Source of the DNA: Microbulbifer sp. ALW1 | Lineage (GTDB): Bacteria; Pseudomonadota; Gammaproteobacteria; Pseudomonadales; Cellvibrionaceae | Assembly: GCF_009903625.1 (NCBI RefSeq) | Contig: NZ_CP047569.1 | Span: 702,001-766,000 of the forward strand | DNA length: 64,000 nt | Reading direction: 5' to 3' | Made by a program: the position numbers and the translations under genes | Notes under the pieces: model-generated | Databases searched by the model: none | The model's input: only the letters and a program-made list of their open reading frames with translations | Told to the model about the DNA's origin: nothing | In this document: positions 8,551 to 16,636 of the stretch, piece after piece | Layout of the letters: each line of letters opens with the position of its first letter | Position numbering within the stretch: position 1 is the stretch's first letter

Positions 8551-10782
8551 ATGGACGTATCTGAACTTTTAGACCCTCTCAACGATCCCCAGCGCGAGGC
8601 AGTAGCCGCGCCCCCGGGCAATCAATTGGTCCTCGCCGGTGCCGGCTCGGGCAAAACCCGAGTGCTGGTGCACCGTATCGCCTGGCTGATGCAGGTGGAG
8701 GGGGCATCGCCCTACTCCATCATGGCGGTGACCTTCACCAACAAAGCGGCGCGGGAGATGCGCGGGCGCATCGAGGAGCTGCTGGGGGTGAATACCTTCG
8801 GCATGTGGGTGGGCACCTTCCACGGCCTTGCCCACCGCCTGCTGCGTGCTCACTGGCAGGAGGCGAAGCTGCCGCAGAATTTCCAGATTCTCGACAGTGA
8901 CGACCAGCTGCGCCTGATCAAGCGGGTGCAGAACGAGTTGGGGCTGGACGAGAAAAGCTGGTCGCCGCGGGAGTCCCAATGGTGGATCGGCGGCCAGAAA
9001 GACGAGGGCATTCGCCCGCAATACATCCAGCTCACCGGCGACCCCTGGCTGCAGACCATGGTGCGGATTTACAGCGCCTATGAAGAGGCCTGCCAGCGCG
9101 CGGGTGTGGTGGACTTCGGCGAACTGCTGCTGCGCGCCCACGAACTGCTGCGGGATAACGACAATATCCTCGCCCATTACCGCCGCCGCTTCCCGTTCAT
9201 TCTGGTGGACGAGTTCCAGGATACCAACACGATTCAGTACGCCTGGCTGCGCCTGCTGGCTGGCGACCAGTGTGCCATCACGGCGGTGGGTGACGACGAC
9301 CAGTCCATCTACGGCTGGCGCGGTGCCAAAATCGAGAATATCCAGCACTTCGAAGCGGATCTGAGGGACGTACAGACGGTGCGCCTGGAGCAGAACTACC
9401 GCTCCACCAGCACCATCCTGAATGCCGCCAACGCGGTGATCGCGCAGAACGCCGGTCGCCTGGGCAAGGAACTGTGGACCGAAGGGGAAAAAGGCGAGCC
9501 TATTTCCCTCTACTCCGCCTACAACGAGCAGGATGAAGCGCGGTTTATTGTCGAACGTATCCGCGACTGGGTGCGCGATGGCAATCGCCGCGACAGCGTG
9601 GCCATCCTGTACCGCTCCAACGCCCAGTCGCGGGTGCTGGAAGAAGGATTGCTGCGGGAACAGATTCCCTACCGTATTTACGGCGGCCAGCGCTTCTACG
9701 AGCGGCTGGAGATCAAGAACGCGCTGTCATATATGCGCCTGATCACCAACCGCCACGATGACACCTCCTTCGAGCGGGTGGTGAATACCCCCACCCGCGG
9801 CATCGGCGCGCGCACCGTGGAGCTGGTGCGGGAATTTGCCCGCGAGCACGGCAGTTCCATGTGGGATGCGGCGGCCAAGATGCTGCAGCAGAAAGTCCTC
9901 GCCGCGCGCGCCGGCAATGCGCTGGCGAACTTCCTCAGCCTGATCGACGCGCTGGACGAAGAGAGCACCGACAAAACCCTCGATCACATTGCCGAGCTGG
10001 GCATCGAGCAGACCGGCCTGATCGATTTCCACAGCAAGGAAAAAGGCGAGAAGGGCCAGACCCGGGTAGAAAACCTCAAGGAACTGGTCAGCGCCTGTCG
10101 CGCGTTTGACGGCGTGCCCACGGCGGACGCCGATGGCGAAGCGGTGGACGAGGAAGAGATTCCGTTACTGAACCAGTTCCTCGACAGCGCCGCGCTGGAT
10201 GCCGGCGAGGGCCAGGCGGACGAGTTTGAAGACGCGGTACAGCTGATGACCCTCCATTCGGCCAAAGGTTTAGAGTTCCCGCTGGTGTTTATGGCCGGGG
10301 TGGAGGAAAACCTCTTCCCGCACAAAATGTCGGCCCAGGAACCCGGGCGCATGGAGGAAGAGCGCCGCCTCTGCTACGTGGGTATCACCCGCGCGATGCA
10401 GAAGTTGTACATGACCTACGCCGAGTGCCGGCGTCTGTTCGGCAGCGAAACCTATAACAAGCCATCGCGGTTTGTGAGTGAAATTCCGGTGGAGTATATC
10501 CACGAGGTGCGACTCAAAACGGAAATTTCCAAGCCGCTGTTCCAGCCCAAGTCATTCGGCAACTATGGCGGCGGCATCAACCCATACTCCGATGCGGCGC
10601 CGGAGTTCGACGACGACCTGCCACCCCTGGCGCTTGGTGGGCGTGTCGACCATGCCAAATTCGGTGAGGGCACGGTGGTGCAGTTTGAAGGCAGTGGCCC
10701 GCGCGCGCGGGTGCAGGTCAACTTCGACGACGCCGGCAGCAAATGGCTGGTAGTATCCATGGCCAAATTACAGCCTCTCTGA
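8551..10782 (+). CDS. uvrD: DNA helicase II (UvrD, 3'-5' SF1 helicase)
   Basis: A 743-residue helicase acting in nucleotide excision repair and mismatch repair. The start was set at 8551 because MDVSELLDPLNDPQREAVAAP aligns with the E. coli UvrD N-terminus; the frame extends 20 codons further upstream. Motifs: Walker A GAGSGKT (residues ~30-36), AVTFTNKAAREM, DEFQDTN (~220), GDDDQSIYGWRGA, QNYRST, TLHSAKGLEFP and GITRAMQKLYMT; then the C-terminal tail with a HAKFGEGTVVQFEG fold, typical of the UvrD/PcrA Tudor-like end. No clear Shine-Dalgarno precedes the ATG; the possible -10 at 8538-8543 would give a nearly leaderless mRNA. A LexA-like box lies upstream. Confidence 0.97.
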   Translation: MDVSELLDPLNDPQREAVAAPPGNQLVLAGAGSGKTRVLVHRIAWLMQVEGASPYSIMAVTFTNKAAREMRGRIEELLGVNTFGMWVGTFHGLAHRLLRAHWQEAKLPQNFQILDSDDQLRLIKRVQNELGLDEKSWSPRESQWWIGGQKDEGIRPQYIQLTGDPWLQTMVRIYSAYEEACQRAGVVDFGELLLRAHELLRDNDNILAHYRRRFPFILVDEFQDTNTIQYAWLRLLAGDQCAITAVGDDDQSIYGWRGAKIENIQHFEADLRDVQTVRLEQNYRSTSTILNAANAVIAQNAGRLGKELWTEGEKGEPISLYSAYNEQDEARFIVERIRDWVRDGNRRDSVAILYRSNAQSRVLEEGLLREQIPYRIYGGQRFYERLEIKNALSYMRLITNRHDDTSFERVVNTPTRGIGARTVELVREFAREHGSSMWDAAAKMLQQKVLAARAGNALANFLSLIDALDEESTDKTLDHIAELGIEQTGLIDFHSKEKGEKGQTRVENLKELVSACRAFDGVPTADADGEAVDEEEIPLLNQFLDSAALDAGEGQADEFEDAVQLMTLHSAKGLEFPLVFMAGVEENLFPHKMSAQEPGRMEEERRLCYVGITRAMQKLYMTYAECRRLFGSETYNKPSRFVSEIPVEYIHEVRLKTEISKPLFQPKSFGNYGGGINPYSDAAPEFDDDLPPLALGGRVDHAKFGEGTVVQFEGSGPRARVQVNFDDAGSKWLVVSMAKLQPL

Positions 10783-10865
10783 TTTGTGTGCCCTCCCGGT
10801 AGCTATTTAATGGCTCCCTGGAGGGCGCAGCCCAGACAAAACCAACAATAAAAATTCAAACGGAC

Positions 10866-11999
10866 ATGAAAAAAATAAACTGGTATCCCCCCGTTATCCT
10901 CGGACTGCTCTCCCTGCTGGTACTCACCTTCGGCTCGCTGGTGATCTCCCGTTCCGACCAGGAACAGAAAATCACCACTCTCGAAAACACCGGCCAACAA
11001 ACTTTCGAATGGAAGCTGGTCACTACCTGGCCGAAAAATTTCCCCGGCCTCGGCAGTGCCCCGGAGCGCTTCGCGAAAAAAATCAACGAAATGTCCAACG
11101 GCCGCCTGAAGATCAAGGTCTACGGTGCCGGTGAACTGGTGCCCGCCATGGGTGTATTTGGCGCGGTGTCCGATGGCGCGGCCCAGGTTGGCCACGGCGC
11201 CGCCTATTACTGGAAAGGCAAGATACCCGCGGCCCAGTTTTTTACCGCGGTGCCTTTCGGGCTGAATGCCCAGGAAATGAATGGCTGGCTGCACTACGGT
11301 GGTGGCCTGGAACTCTGGGAAGAGCTTTACGCACCCTTTGATCTGATCCCCATGGCCGGCGGTTCCACCGGTGTGCAGATGGCGGGCTGGTTCAATAAGG
11401 AAATCAATTCCGTCGAAGACCTGAAAGGCCTGAAGATGCGTATCCCCGGTCTCGGTGGTGAAGTACTGAACCGCGCCGGCGGCACCGCGGTCACAATCCC
11501 CGGTGGTGAGCTTTACACCGCGCTGCAGACCGGCGTGATCGATGCCACCGAATGGGTCGGCCCCTACAATGACCTCGCCTTCGGTTTTCACCAGATCGCC
11601 AGGTATTACTACTATCCCGGCTGGCACGAACCGGGTTCCATCCTCGAAATCATCGTCAACAAAACCGCGTTCGAGAAACTGCCGAAGGACCTGCAGGCCA
11701 TAGTCCGCACCGCCGCCCGCGACGCCAACCAGGACATGCTCGACGAATACACCGCGCGCAACAATCGCGCGCTGAAAGAGCTTTTGGAAGAGCACGGCAT
11801 AGAGCTGCGCAAGCTACCGGACGATGTAATTGCCCACCTGAAACAGATCAACCAGGGCATCATGGAAGAAACGGCGGCAAAAGATCCACAATTTGCTAGG
11901 GTCTATAAAGCGTTTCAGGAATTCGAATCCCAGGTGATTCCCTACCATCGCATCAGCGAAGAAGCCTATTACCGAACGCGAGAAATTGACGCGCAATAA
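10866..11999 (+). CDS. TRAP transporter solute-binding protein, DctP/TakP type (orphan)
   Basis: A 377-residue exported protein. An N-terminal hydrophobic segment (residues ~9-28) is a signal peptide or membrane anchor. The mature part is a TRAP binding protein: FEWKLVTTWPKNFPGLGSAPERFAKKINEMSNGRLKIKVYGAGELVP, then KGLKMRIPGLGGEVLNRAGG and GVIDATEWVGPYND, resembling the mannitol/chloroaromatic or 2-oxo-acid (TakP) subgroup. It would deliver an organic acid to a TRAP permease. No permease adjoins it; the only TRAP permease genes in the window (dctQ, dctM) are 8 kb away on the other strand. A strong terminator follows. Confidence 0.9.
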   Translation: MKKINWYPPVILGLLSLLVLTFGSLVISRSDQEQKITTLENTGQQTFEWKLVTTWPKNFPGLGSAPERFAKKINEMSNGRLKIKVYGAGELVPAMGVFGAVSDGAAQVGHGAAYYWKGKIPAAQFFTAVPFGLNAQEMNGWLHYGGGLELWEELYAPFDLIPMAGGSTGVQMAGWFNKEINSVEDLKGLKMRIPGLGGEVLNRAGGTAVTIPGGELYTALQTGVIDATEWVGPYNDLAFGFHQIARYYYYPGWHEPGSILEIIVNKTAFEKLPKDLQAIVRTAARDANQDMLDEYTARNNRALKELLEEHGIELRKLPDDVIAHLKQINQGIMEETAAKDPQFARVYKAFQEFESQVIPYHRISEEAYYRTREIDAQ

Positions 12000-12000
12000 A

Positions 12001-12032
12001 AAACGGGGCCTATTGGCCCCGTTTCTATTTTT
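12001..12032 (+). terminator. Intrinsic terminator after the TRAP binding-protein gene
   Basis: A 10-bp perfect stem AAACGGGGCC/GGCCCCGTTT with TATT loop directly follows the stop codon, then a T-rich run. It separates this gene from the convergent small membrane-protein gene. Confidence 0.9.
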
Positions 12033-12068
12033 ATCCACAGCTTCGAAGGTTTTCACCGCGTTGGGATT

Positions 12069-12365
12069 TTAACGTTCGGTCTGTTCTTGCTCGACAGGCA
12101 GCGGAATAAATTTAACCAGCCAAAGCTTGTAAACCAGTGCCCCACCGATCAATAGAAAGAAAAAATAACGCCCGGCCAGCTCGGTGGTTACCAGGCTTGC
12201 CTCCAACATCGCCGGCACCACGCCAAACAGAGCTATGGTGACCAGTACCGTGCCCATGCGGATGGCTACCTTGGCCCACGTTTTTCTCGCTCTGCGGGCA
12301 ATCGCCAGGCCAGCGAAAAAAACAATAGTGAAGATCAATGCAATGGTTAGTGCGGGTACCATCAT
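12069..12365 (-). CDS. Small inner-membrane protein of unknown function
   Basis: A 98-residue protein with three predicted membrane helices (about residues 3-22, 36-54 and 66-85) separated by a basic loop RRARKTWAKVAIR and ending in a charged EQEQTER tail. I do not recognise the family. It stands alone, convergent with the TRAP binding-protein gene and upstream of a 266-bp stretch in which I see no gene. The hydrophobic pattern and normal codon use support a real gene. Confidence 0.65.
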   Translation of the reverse strand: MMVPALTIALIFTIVFFAGLAIARRARKTWAKVAIRMGTVLVTIALFGVVPAMLEASLVTTELAGRYFFFLLIGGALVYKLWLVKFIPLPVEQEQTER

Positions 12366-12631
12366 TCGGGAAATCCTTATCCGGTTTTATAGGTAAGGTC
12401 GGATATTATCCCAGGGGTGCAACTCGAAAAAATAAACAGATCGAGTTTTTTAAAAAGTAGGTATCTGGATGGAACGGACGTTTCAGCGGCTGCACCGGAA
12501 GAAATGGAGTGGTGCCGGTACCGGAATCTTTCCCAGTCTGACTTGTGGGGAGCGTTGTTGCGGAGATGGTTTTGTCGGTGTGATGTCGGTGGACCCGGGG
12601 GCCCAGGATAAATCCCGGGCCGCTGGTGATA

Positions 12632-13021
12632 TCAGGGCAGCGGGCGGGTGCGGCCGCGATCGTCGATGGCCACGAAGACGAATTCGCCTTCGGTCACCTT
12701 GACCTGTTCACCGGTATCGACGCGGGTCAGCCACACTTCCACCATGGTCTGAATGGATGAGCGACCGACTTCCACCGCTTCGGCGTAGCAGCTGACGGTG
12801 GAGCCGACAGGCACCGGGCGCAGGAATACCATGCTGCCAACGGCAACAGTGGTAACGCGGCCGCGGGCGATGCTCTGGGCAAGAATGGCACCGGCCAGGT
12901 CCATCTGCGACATCAGCCAACCGGCAAAAACGTCACCCTGGGGATTGGTGTCCCGTGGCATGGACTGGGTCTGCAGGGTCAGGGTACCCGTGGGTTGCGG
13001 TTCTTCATCAATGGCGGACAT
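12632..13021 (-). CDS. yciA: Acyl-CoA thioesterase, YciA-like hot-dog protein
   Basis: A 129-residue single hot-dog-fold protein. The sequence MPRDTNPQGDVFAGWLMSQMDLAGAILAQ (residues ~21-49) holds the NxxGxxxGG-like active-site region, with an aspartate on the central helix, followed by VTVAVGSMVFLRPVPVGSTVSCYA. E. coli YciA (132 residues) hydrolyses a broad range of acyl-CoAs in the cytoplasm. The gene is monocistronic by position. The thioesterase call is firm; the symbol rests on resemblance in length and motif. Confidence 0.85.
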   Translation of the reverse strand: MSAIDEEPQPTGTLTLQTQSMPRDTNPQGDVFAGWLMSQMDLAGAILAQSIARGRVTTVAVGSMVFLRPVPVGSTVSCYAEAVEVGRSSIQTMVEVWLTRVDTGEQVKVTEGEFVFVAIDDRGRTRPLP

Positions 13022-13161
13022 CGCAAATGCTCACAATTCTTAGATTTATTGATCCGGGGTGGCGTATTGGGTCGCCGTTACCGGGTGGCGCATTCTAACA
13101 CAAACTGGGTACTAATTAGCCAGAGCCCACTAACTGAAATTTTGCGCTGAACAGAATAATC

Positions 13162-13177
13162 GGTTGATTTATCAACC
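13162..13177. promoter_or_regulatory. Perfect inverted repeat, possible operator of the copper cluster
   Basis: GGTTGAT-TT-ATCAACC is a 16-bp perfect dyad lying 55 bp upstream of the small CopL-like gene that opens the copper/silver cluster. Its position suits an operator or activator site, but it does not match the CueR or CusR consensus well enough to name a regulator. Confidence 0.4.
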
Positions 13178-13231
13178 TTGCCGCGGGGCATGGGCTTGCC
13201 GCTCTGCACTGTGGCACCTAGAATTCCGCCC

Positions 13232-13612
13232 ATGCGTGGAATTGTCCTGACTTTGATCCTGTGGTGTTTCGCTGCCCAGAGCCTGGCTCTGGCGATTGCG
13301 CCTGCCTGCGATCCGGGGGCTGATTCCCATGCCGATCACGCCATGATGATGGCGGATACCGCTGTACATGCCGCGAGTGACATGTCCGCCTCTGATCACC
13401 ACAGCATGCCCTGCTGTGACGAGGCCGGCGACAAATCGGCGGCAGAACTCTGCCAGCTGACCTGTGCCGTTGGCGGTTGTGGTGCGGCCGTTCCCCCGGC
13501 ACAGGACTGGCAGGCCGCGACATTGTCTGCCTCCGCCCTGCTTCAGTCGATTACCCCCTCCCCACTCGCTGCTTCGCAGCGCAACCTGTTGCGCCCCCCA
13601 ATAAGCGCCTGA
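13232..13612 (+). CDS. Small secreted Cys/His/Met-rich protein, CopL-like (copper-associated)
   Basis: A 126-residue protein. The ATG at 13232 is preferred over the longer TTG frame because it begins a clear signal peptide (MRGIVLTLILWCFAAQSLALA). The mature region is rich in putative metal ligands: HADHAMMMAD, DHHSMPCCDE and CQLTCAVGGCGAAV. Small proteins of this build (CopL, DUF2946 relatives) often precede copper-resistance operons. Here it stands 81 bp ahead of cusC on the same strand, so a periplasmic copper-binding or sensing role is likely but inferred. A hairpin (13621-13646) separates it from cusC. Confidence 0.65.
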   Translation: MRGIVLTLILWCFAAQSLALAIAPACDPGADSHADHAMMMADTAVHAASDMSASDHHSMPCCDEAGDKSAAELCQLTCAVGGCGAAVPPAQDWQAATLSASALLQSITPSPLAASQRNLLRPPISA

Positions 13613-13693
13613 TGCCTCCCCTTCAGCGTCTCATTTGGCGCTGAAGTCTACGGTCGAGCCGTCGACCAGGTATCAGATACACAGGATTACTCC

Positions 13694-14983
13694 ATGGGAT
13701 ATGTATTGCGCGCCCTGGGCCCTCTGGTCCCGGTGCTGCTGATTTGTGCGGTTGCCCTGCCCGCGCGGGCACAGCTGAATCTGGAGGGCGCCATCCAGCT
13801 GGCGCAGGAACAGGATCCGCAAACCGCGGCGGCGATTGCCGCCGCCGACGCTGCGGCGGAAACCGCAGTGGCGGACGCCCAGTGGGCGGACCCAATGCTC
13901 AAGCTGGGTATCGCCAACCTGCCCACCGACACCTTCGCTTTTGACGACCAGCCGATGACCCAGAAAGTCATCGGCATCAGCCAGAAACTGCCGCGCGGGG
14001 ATTCCGCGACACTCGCCGGCGAGCGCGGTGCCCACACTGCGGAGGCGGGCTATGCCGGTGCTGCGGATATGGAACTGGCACTGGCGCGGGATGTGGCGCA
14101 GGCCTACCTCAGCGTGGCCGAGCAGCTGCGGGTGCGTGAACTGCTGGCGGAGAACCGTCGCTGGATGCAGGAGCTGGTGGGCTACAACCGCGCGCGCCTC
14201 GCCAGTGCGCAGATCCAGTCCCAGCAGCTGCTGCAGTCGCAGCTGGCGCTGGCACGACTGGACGATCGTATTGCCGCGGTGGATGGCGAGATCAATCGCG
14301 CCCGCGGCACCCTCAGCCGCTGGATCGGCGGTGCCGCCTGGGGCGCGCTGGATGTAACCCCGCCGGCCTGGCGGGATACCCGCGATTGGCTGGCGGGGCA
14401 GTCCCTGCCGGTCCCGATGGCGCTGGTGGAGCAGCATCCCGCCGTGGCTGCCAGCAATGCCCGCGTGGCTGCAGAGCGGGCCAATGTGGCGCTGGCCCAG
14501 GAGGCGTATACGCCGCAGTTCGGTGTCGATTTCAGCTACGGCCAGCGCGACCGGACGCCCATGAGTGATGGCTCGGACTTTGCCAGCGTGATGGTGTCGT
14601 TCGACCTGCCCCTGTTCCGCCAGGATCGCCAGGATCGCCGCCTTGCCGCCAGCCGTGCGCGTGAAAGCGCCGGCATCCTGCAGCGCCAGAACCTACTGCA
14701 GCAGCTGCACGCCGAGCTGAACGGCGCCGTGGCCATGGCCCAGACCCTCGACCGCCGCCGCGCGGAGTACCGCGACTACCTGTTGCCCCAAGCGGACGCC
14801 ACCGCCGATGCGGTACTGCGGGGCTACGCCAGCAATACCGCGGATCTGGAAGCGGCCATTGCCGCGCGCATGGACGACATCGAGACCCAGATCAGCGCCG
14901 CGCGCCTCACTTATGGCTACTTCCGCGCCGTGGCGCGTATCCGTTATTTCCGCGCCGTCGAGCTCGACGCCAACTCCAAATAA
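13694..14983 (+). CDS. CusC/CzcC-like outer-membrane channel (TolC family)
   Basis: A 429-residue TolC-family protein with an N-terminal signal peptide (residues 1-~26, cleaved after ARA) and the usual two repeats of alpha-helical barrel plus beta strands: QLAQEQDPQTAAAIAAADAAAE in the first and RVAAERANVALAQEAYTPQFGVDFSYGQRD followed by VMVSFDLPLFRQDRQDRR in the second. It would form the outer-membrane exit of the tripartite efflux pump with the two following genes. It lacks the lipobox of E. coli CusC, closer to CzcC-like members. Confidence 0.88.
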   Translation: MGYVLRALGPLVPVLLICAVALPARAQLNLEGAIQLAQEQDPQTAAAIAAADAAAETAVADAQWADPMLKLGIANLPTDTFAFDDQPMTQKVIGISQKLPRGDSATLAGERGAHTAEAGYAGAADMELALARDVAQAYLSVAEQLRVRELLAENRRWMQELVGYNRARLASAQIQSQQLLQSQLALARLDDRIAAVDGEINRARGTLSRWIGGAAWGALDVTPPAWRDTRDWLAGQSLPVPMALVEQHPAVAASNARVAAERANVALAQEAYTPQFGVDFSYGQRDRTPMSDGSDFASVMVSFDLPLFRQDRQDRRLAASRARESAGILQRQNLLQQLHAELNGAVAMAQTLDRRRAEYRDYLLPQADATADAVLRGYASNTADLEAAIAARMDDIETQISAARLTYGYFRAVARIRYFRAVELDANSK

Positions 14984-15001
14984 TCAGCGATCTGCAACGT
15001 T

Positions 15002-16636
15002 ATGAACAAAATATTGATAGTCGTGCTCGCCATCATCGCCCTGGTGGTGGGCATTCTTGTGGGGCGCGGCCTGTCCGGCGGTGACGACACCGCGCAGGGC
15101 GCCAGCGGCGAAAAGAAAATCCTCTACTGGGTCGCGCCCATGGACCCCAACTACCGTCGCGACGGCCCCGGCAAATCGCCCATGGGCATGGACCTGGTGC
15201 CCGTCTACGAGGGCGAGGAAGGTGAGGCCAAGCCGGGCACCGTATCCATCTCCTCCCAGGTGGAAAACAACCTGGGTGTGCGCACCGCGGTAGCGGAGAA
15301 AGGCCCGGTGACCATCGAGGTCGACACCGTGGGCCTGGTGCAGCTGGATGAAGACAAGCTGCACCACGTGCACACCCGCCTGAGCGGTTGGGTGCACAAG
15401 AGCTGGGTCAAGGCCGTGGGGGATCGTGTGCGCAAGGGGCTGCCGCTGGTGGCGATCTACTCGCCAGAGCTGGTCAAGGCACAGAGTGAACTGGTGGCGG
15501 CCCTGCAAAGCGGCAACCGCACCCTGATCGAGGCCACCCGCGAGCGTCTGGAAAGCCTCGGGGTGCCCGCGGAGCAGCTGCGTGCGCTGGATAAATCCCG
15601 GCAGGTGAGCCAGACCATCACTCTCTACTCGCCCACCGATGGCTATGTGAATGAATTCGCCGCCCGCGACGGCATGTATATCACCCCCGCCACCACCCTG
15701 ATGAGCATCGGCCCACTGGAAACCGTGTGGGTGGAAGGCGAGCTGTTCCCGAAACAGGGCGCCCAGGTACAGGTGGGGGATACCGCCACCCTGCAGGGAG
15801 AGTTCGCTCCGGGCCGCAGCTGGACCGGCAAACTGGTGCACATACTCCCGGATCTCGACCCCAAGACCCGCACCCTGCGCGTGCGGGTGCTGGTGGACAA
15901 CGCCGACAAAGCCTTGCGTCCGGGCATGTTTGTGCGCCTGCAGCTGGGTGGCCAGAAGGTGGACACCTTGACCGTGCCGCGCAGCGCCCTGATCCGCACC
16001 GGTGACATGGACCGGCTGGTGATCGCCGAGGGCGGCGGCCGTTATCGCTCGGTGCGCGTGCGGGTGGGCCGCGAACTGGGCAAGCGAGTGGAAATCCTCG
16101 CCGGACTCGAACCCGGTACCGAGGTCGTTACCTCGGCCCAGTTCCTGCTGGATTCCGAGTCCAGCATTAGCGCCGATCTGCAGCGCATCGAGGGCGAAGG
16201 TGACGCGAACAGCAGTAAAAAGTCAGCAAAAGCCGATACCGCCTGGGCCGAGGCCACGGTGCTCAGCATGCCCGACGACAACCACTACGCGCGCCTAGAG
16301 CACGGCCCGGTGCCGGAGTGGGACTGGCCCGGTATGGTGATGGGATTCCATGTGGCGGAAGCCGCGCAGCAGGCATTACGCGATGCGCTGGAAAGCGGCG
16401 CGCCGCTGCGGGTGCAGATGCGCCAGCGCGACGACGGTAAATACGAGGTGATCGCCGCTCGCGCCTTGGCCGATGATTCCCTGATGCCGGGGCACGAAGG
16501 TCACGAGCAAATGGATCACTCGCAGATGGATCACGGCGAGATGAACCACGGAGAAATGGACCACTCGCAGATGGAGCATGGCGAGATGAACCACGGTGAC
16601 ATGGATCACTCCGGACCGCAGGAGCCGCAGAAATGA
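15002..16636 (+). CDS. cusB: CusB-type periplasmic adaptor fused to a CusF-like domain with a His/Met repeat tail
   Basis: A 544-residue membrane-fusion protein of a heavy-metal RND pump. In order: one N-terminal membrane helix (residues 4-22); a heavy-metal-binding motif YWVAPMDPNYRRDGPGKSPMGMDL (~40-63); the barrel-sandwich and hairpin domains with HHVHTRLSGWVHK and GYVNEFAARDGMYI; then a CusF-like metallochaperone domain (~415-495, with WPGMVMGF and related residues). It ends in seven copies of a five-residue unit of the type (Q/E/D)M(D/N/E)H(G/S). CusB feeds Cu(I)/Ag(I) to CusA; the fused domain and tail add methionine and histidine ligands. It overlaps cusA by 4 bp. Confidence 0.92.
   Translation: MNKILIVVLAIIALVVGILVGRGLSGGDDTAQGASGEKKILYWVAPMDPNYRRDGPGKSPMGMDLVPVYEGEEGEAKPGTVSISSQVENNLGVRTAVAEKGPVTIEVDTVGLVQLDEDKLHHVHTRLSGWVHKSWVKAVGDRVRKGLPLVAIYSPELVKAQSELVAALQSGNRTLIEATRERLESLGVPAEQLRALDKSRQVSQTITLYSPTDGYVNEFAARDGMYITPATTLMSIGPLETVWVEGELFPKQGAQVQVGDTATLQGEFAPGRSWTGKLVHILPDLDPKTRTLRVRVLVDNADKALRPGMFVRLQLGGQKVDTLTVPRSALIRTGDMDRLVIAEGGGRYRSVRVRVGRELGKRVEILAGLEPGTEVVTSAQFLLDSESSISADLQRIEGEGDANSSKKSAKADTAWAEATVLSMPDDNHYARLEHGPVPEWDWPGMVMGFHVAEAAQQALRDALESGAPLRVQMRQRDDGKYEVIAARALADDSLMPGHEGHEQMDHSQMDHGEMNHGEMDHSQMEHGEMNHGDMDHSGPQEPQK
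16508..16612 (+). repeat. Coding 15-bp tandem repeat (7 units), His/Met metal-binding tail of CusB
   Basis: Seven in-frame units of 15 bp encode QMDHS, QMDHG, EMNHG, EMDHS, QMEHG, EMNHG and DMDHS. The methionine and histidine of each unit are invariant while the flanking residues vary. The repeat count could change by slippage, altering metal-binding capacity. Confidence 0.9.

Noticed and set aside
12366..12631. Short open frames (e.g. 12417-12611) between the small membrane protein and the thioesterase
   Set aside because: Arg/Gly/Cys-rich shadow composition, no ribosome site and no family resemblance.
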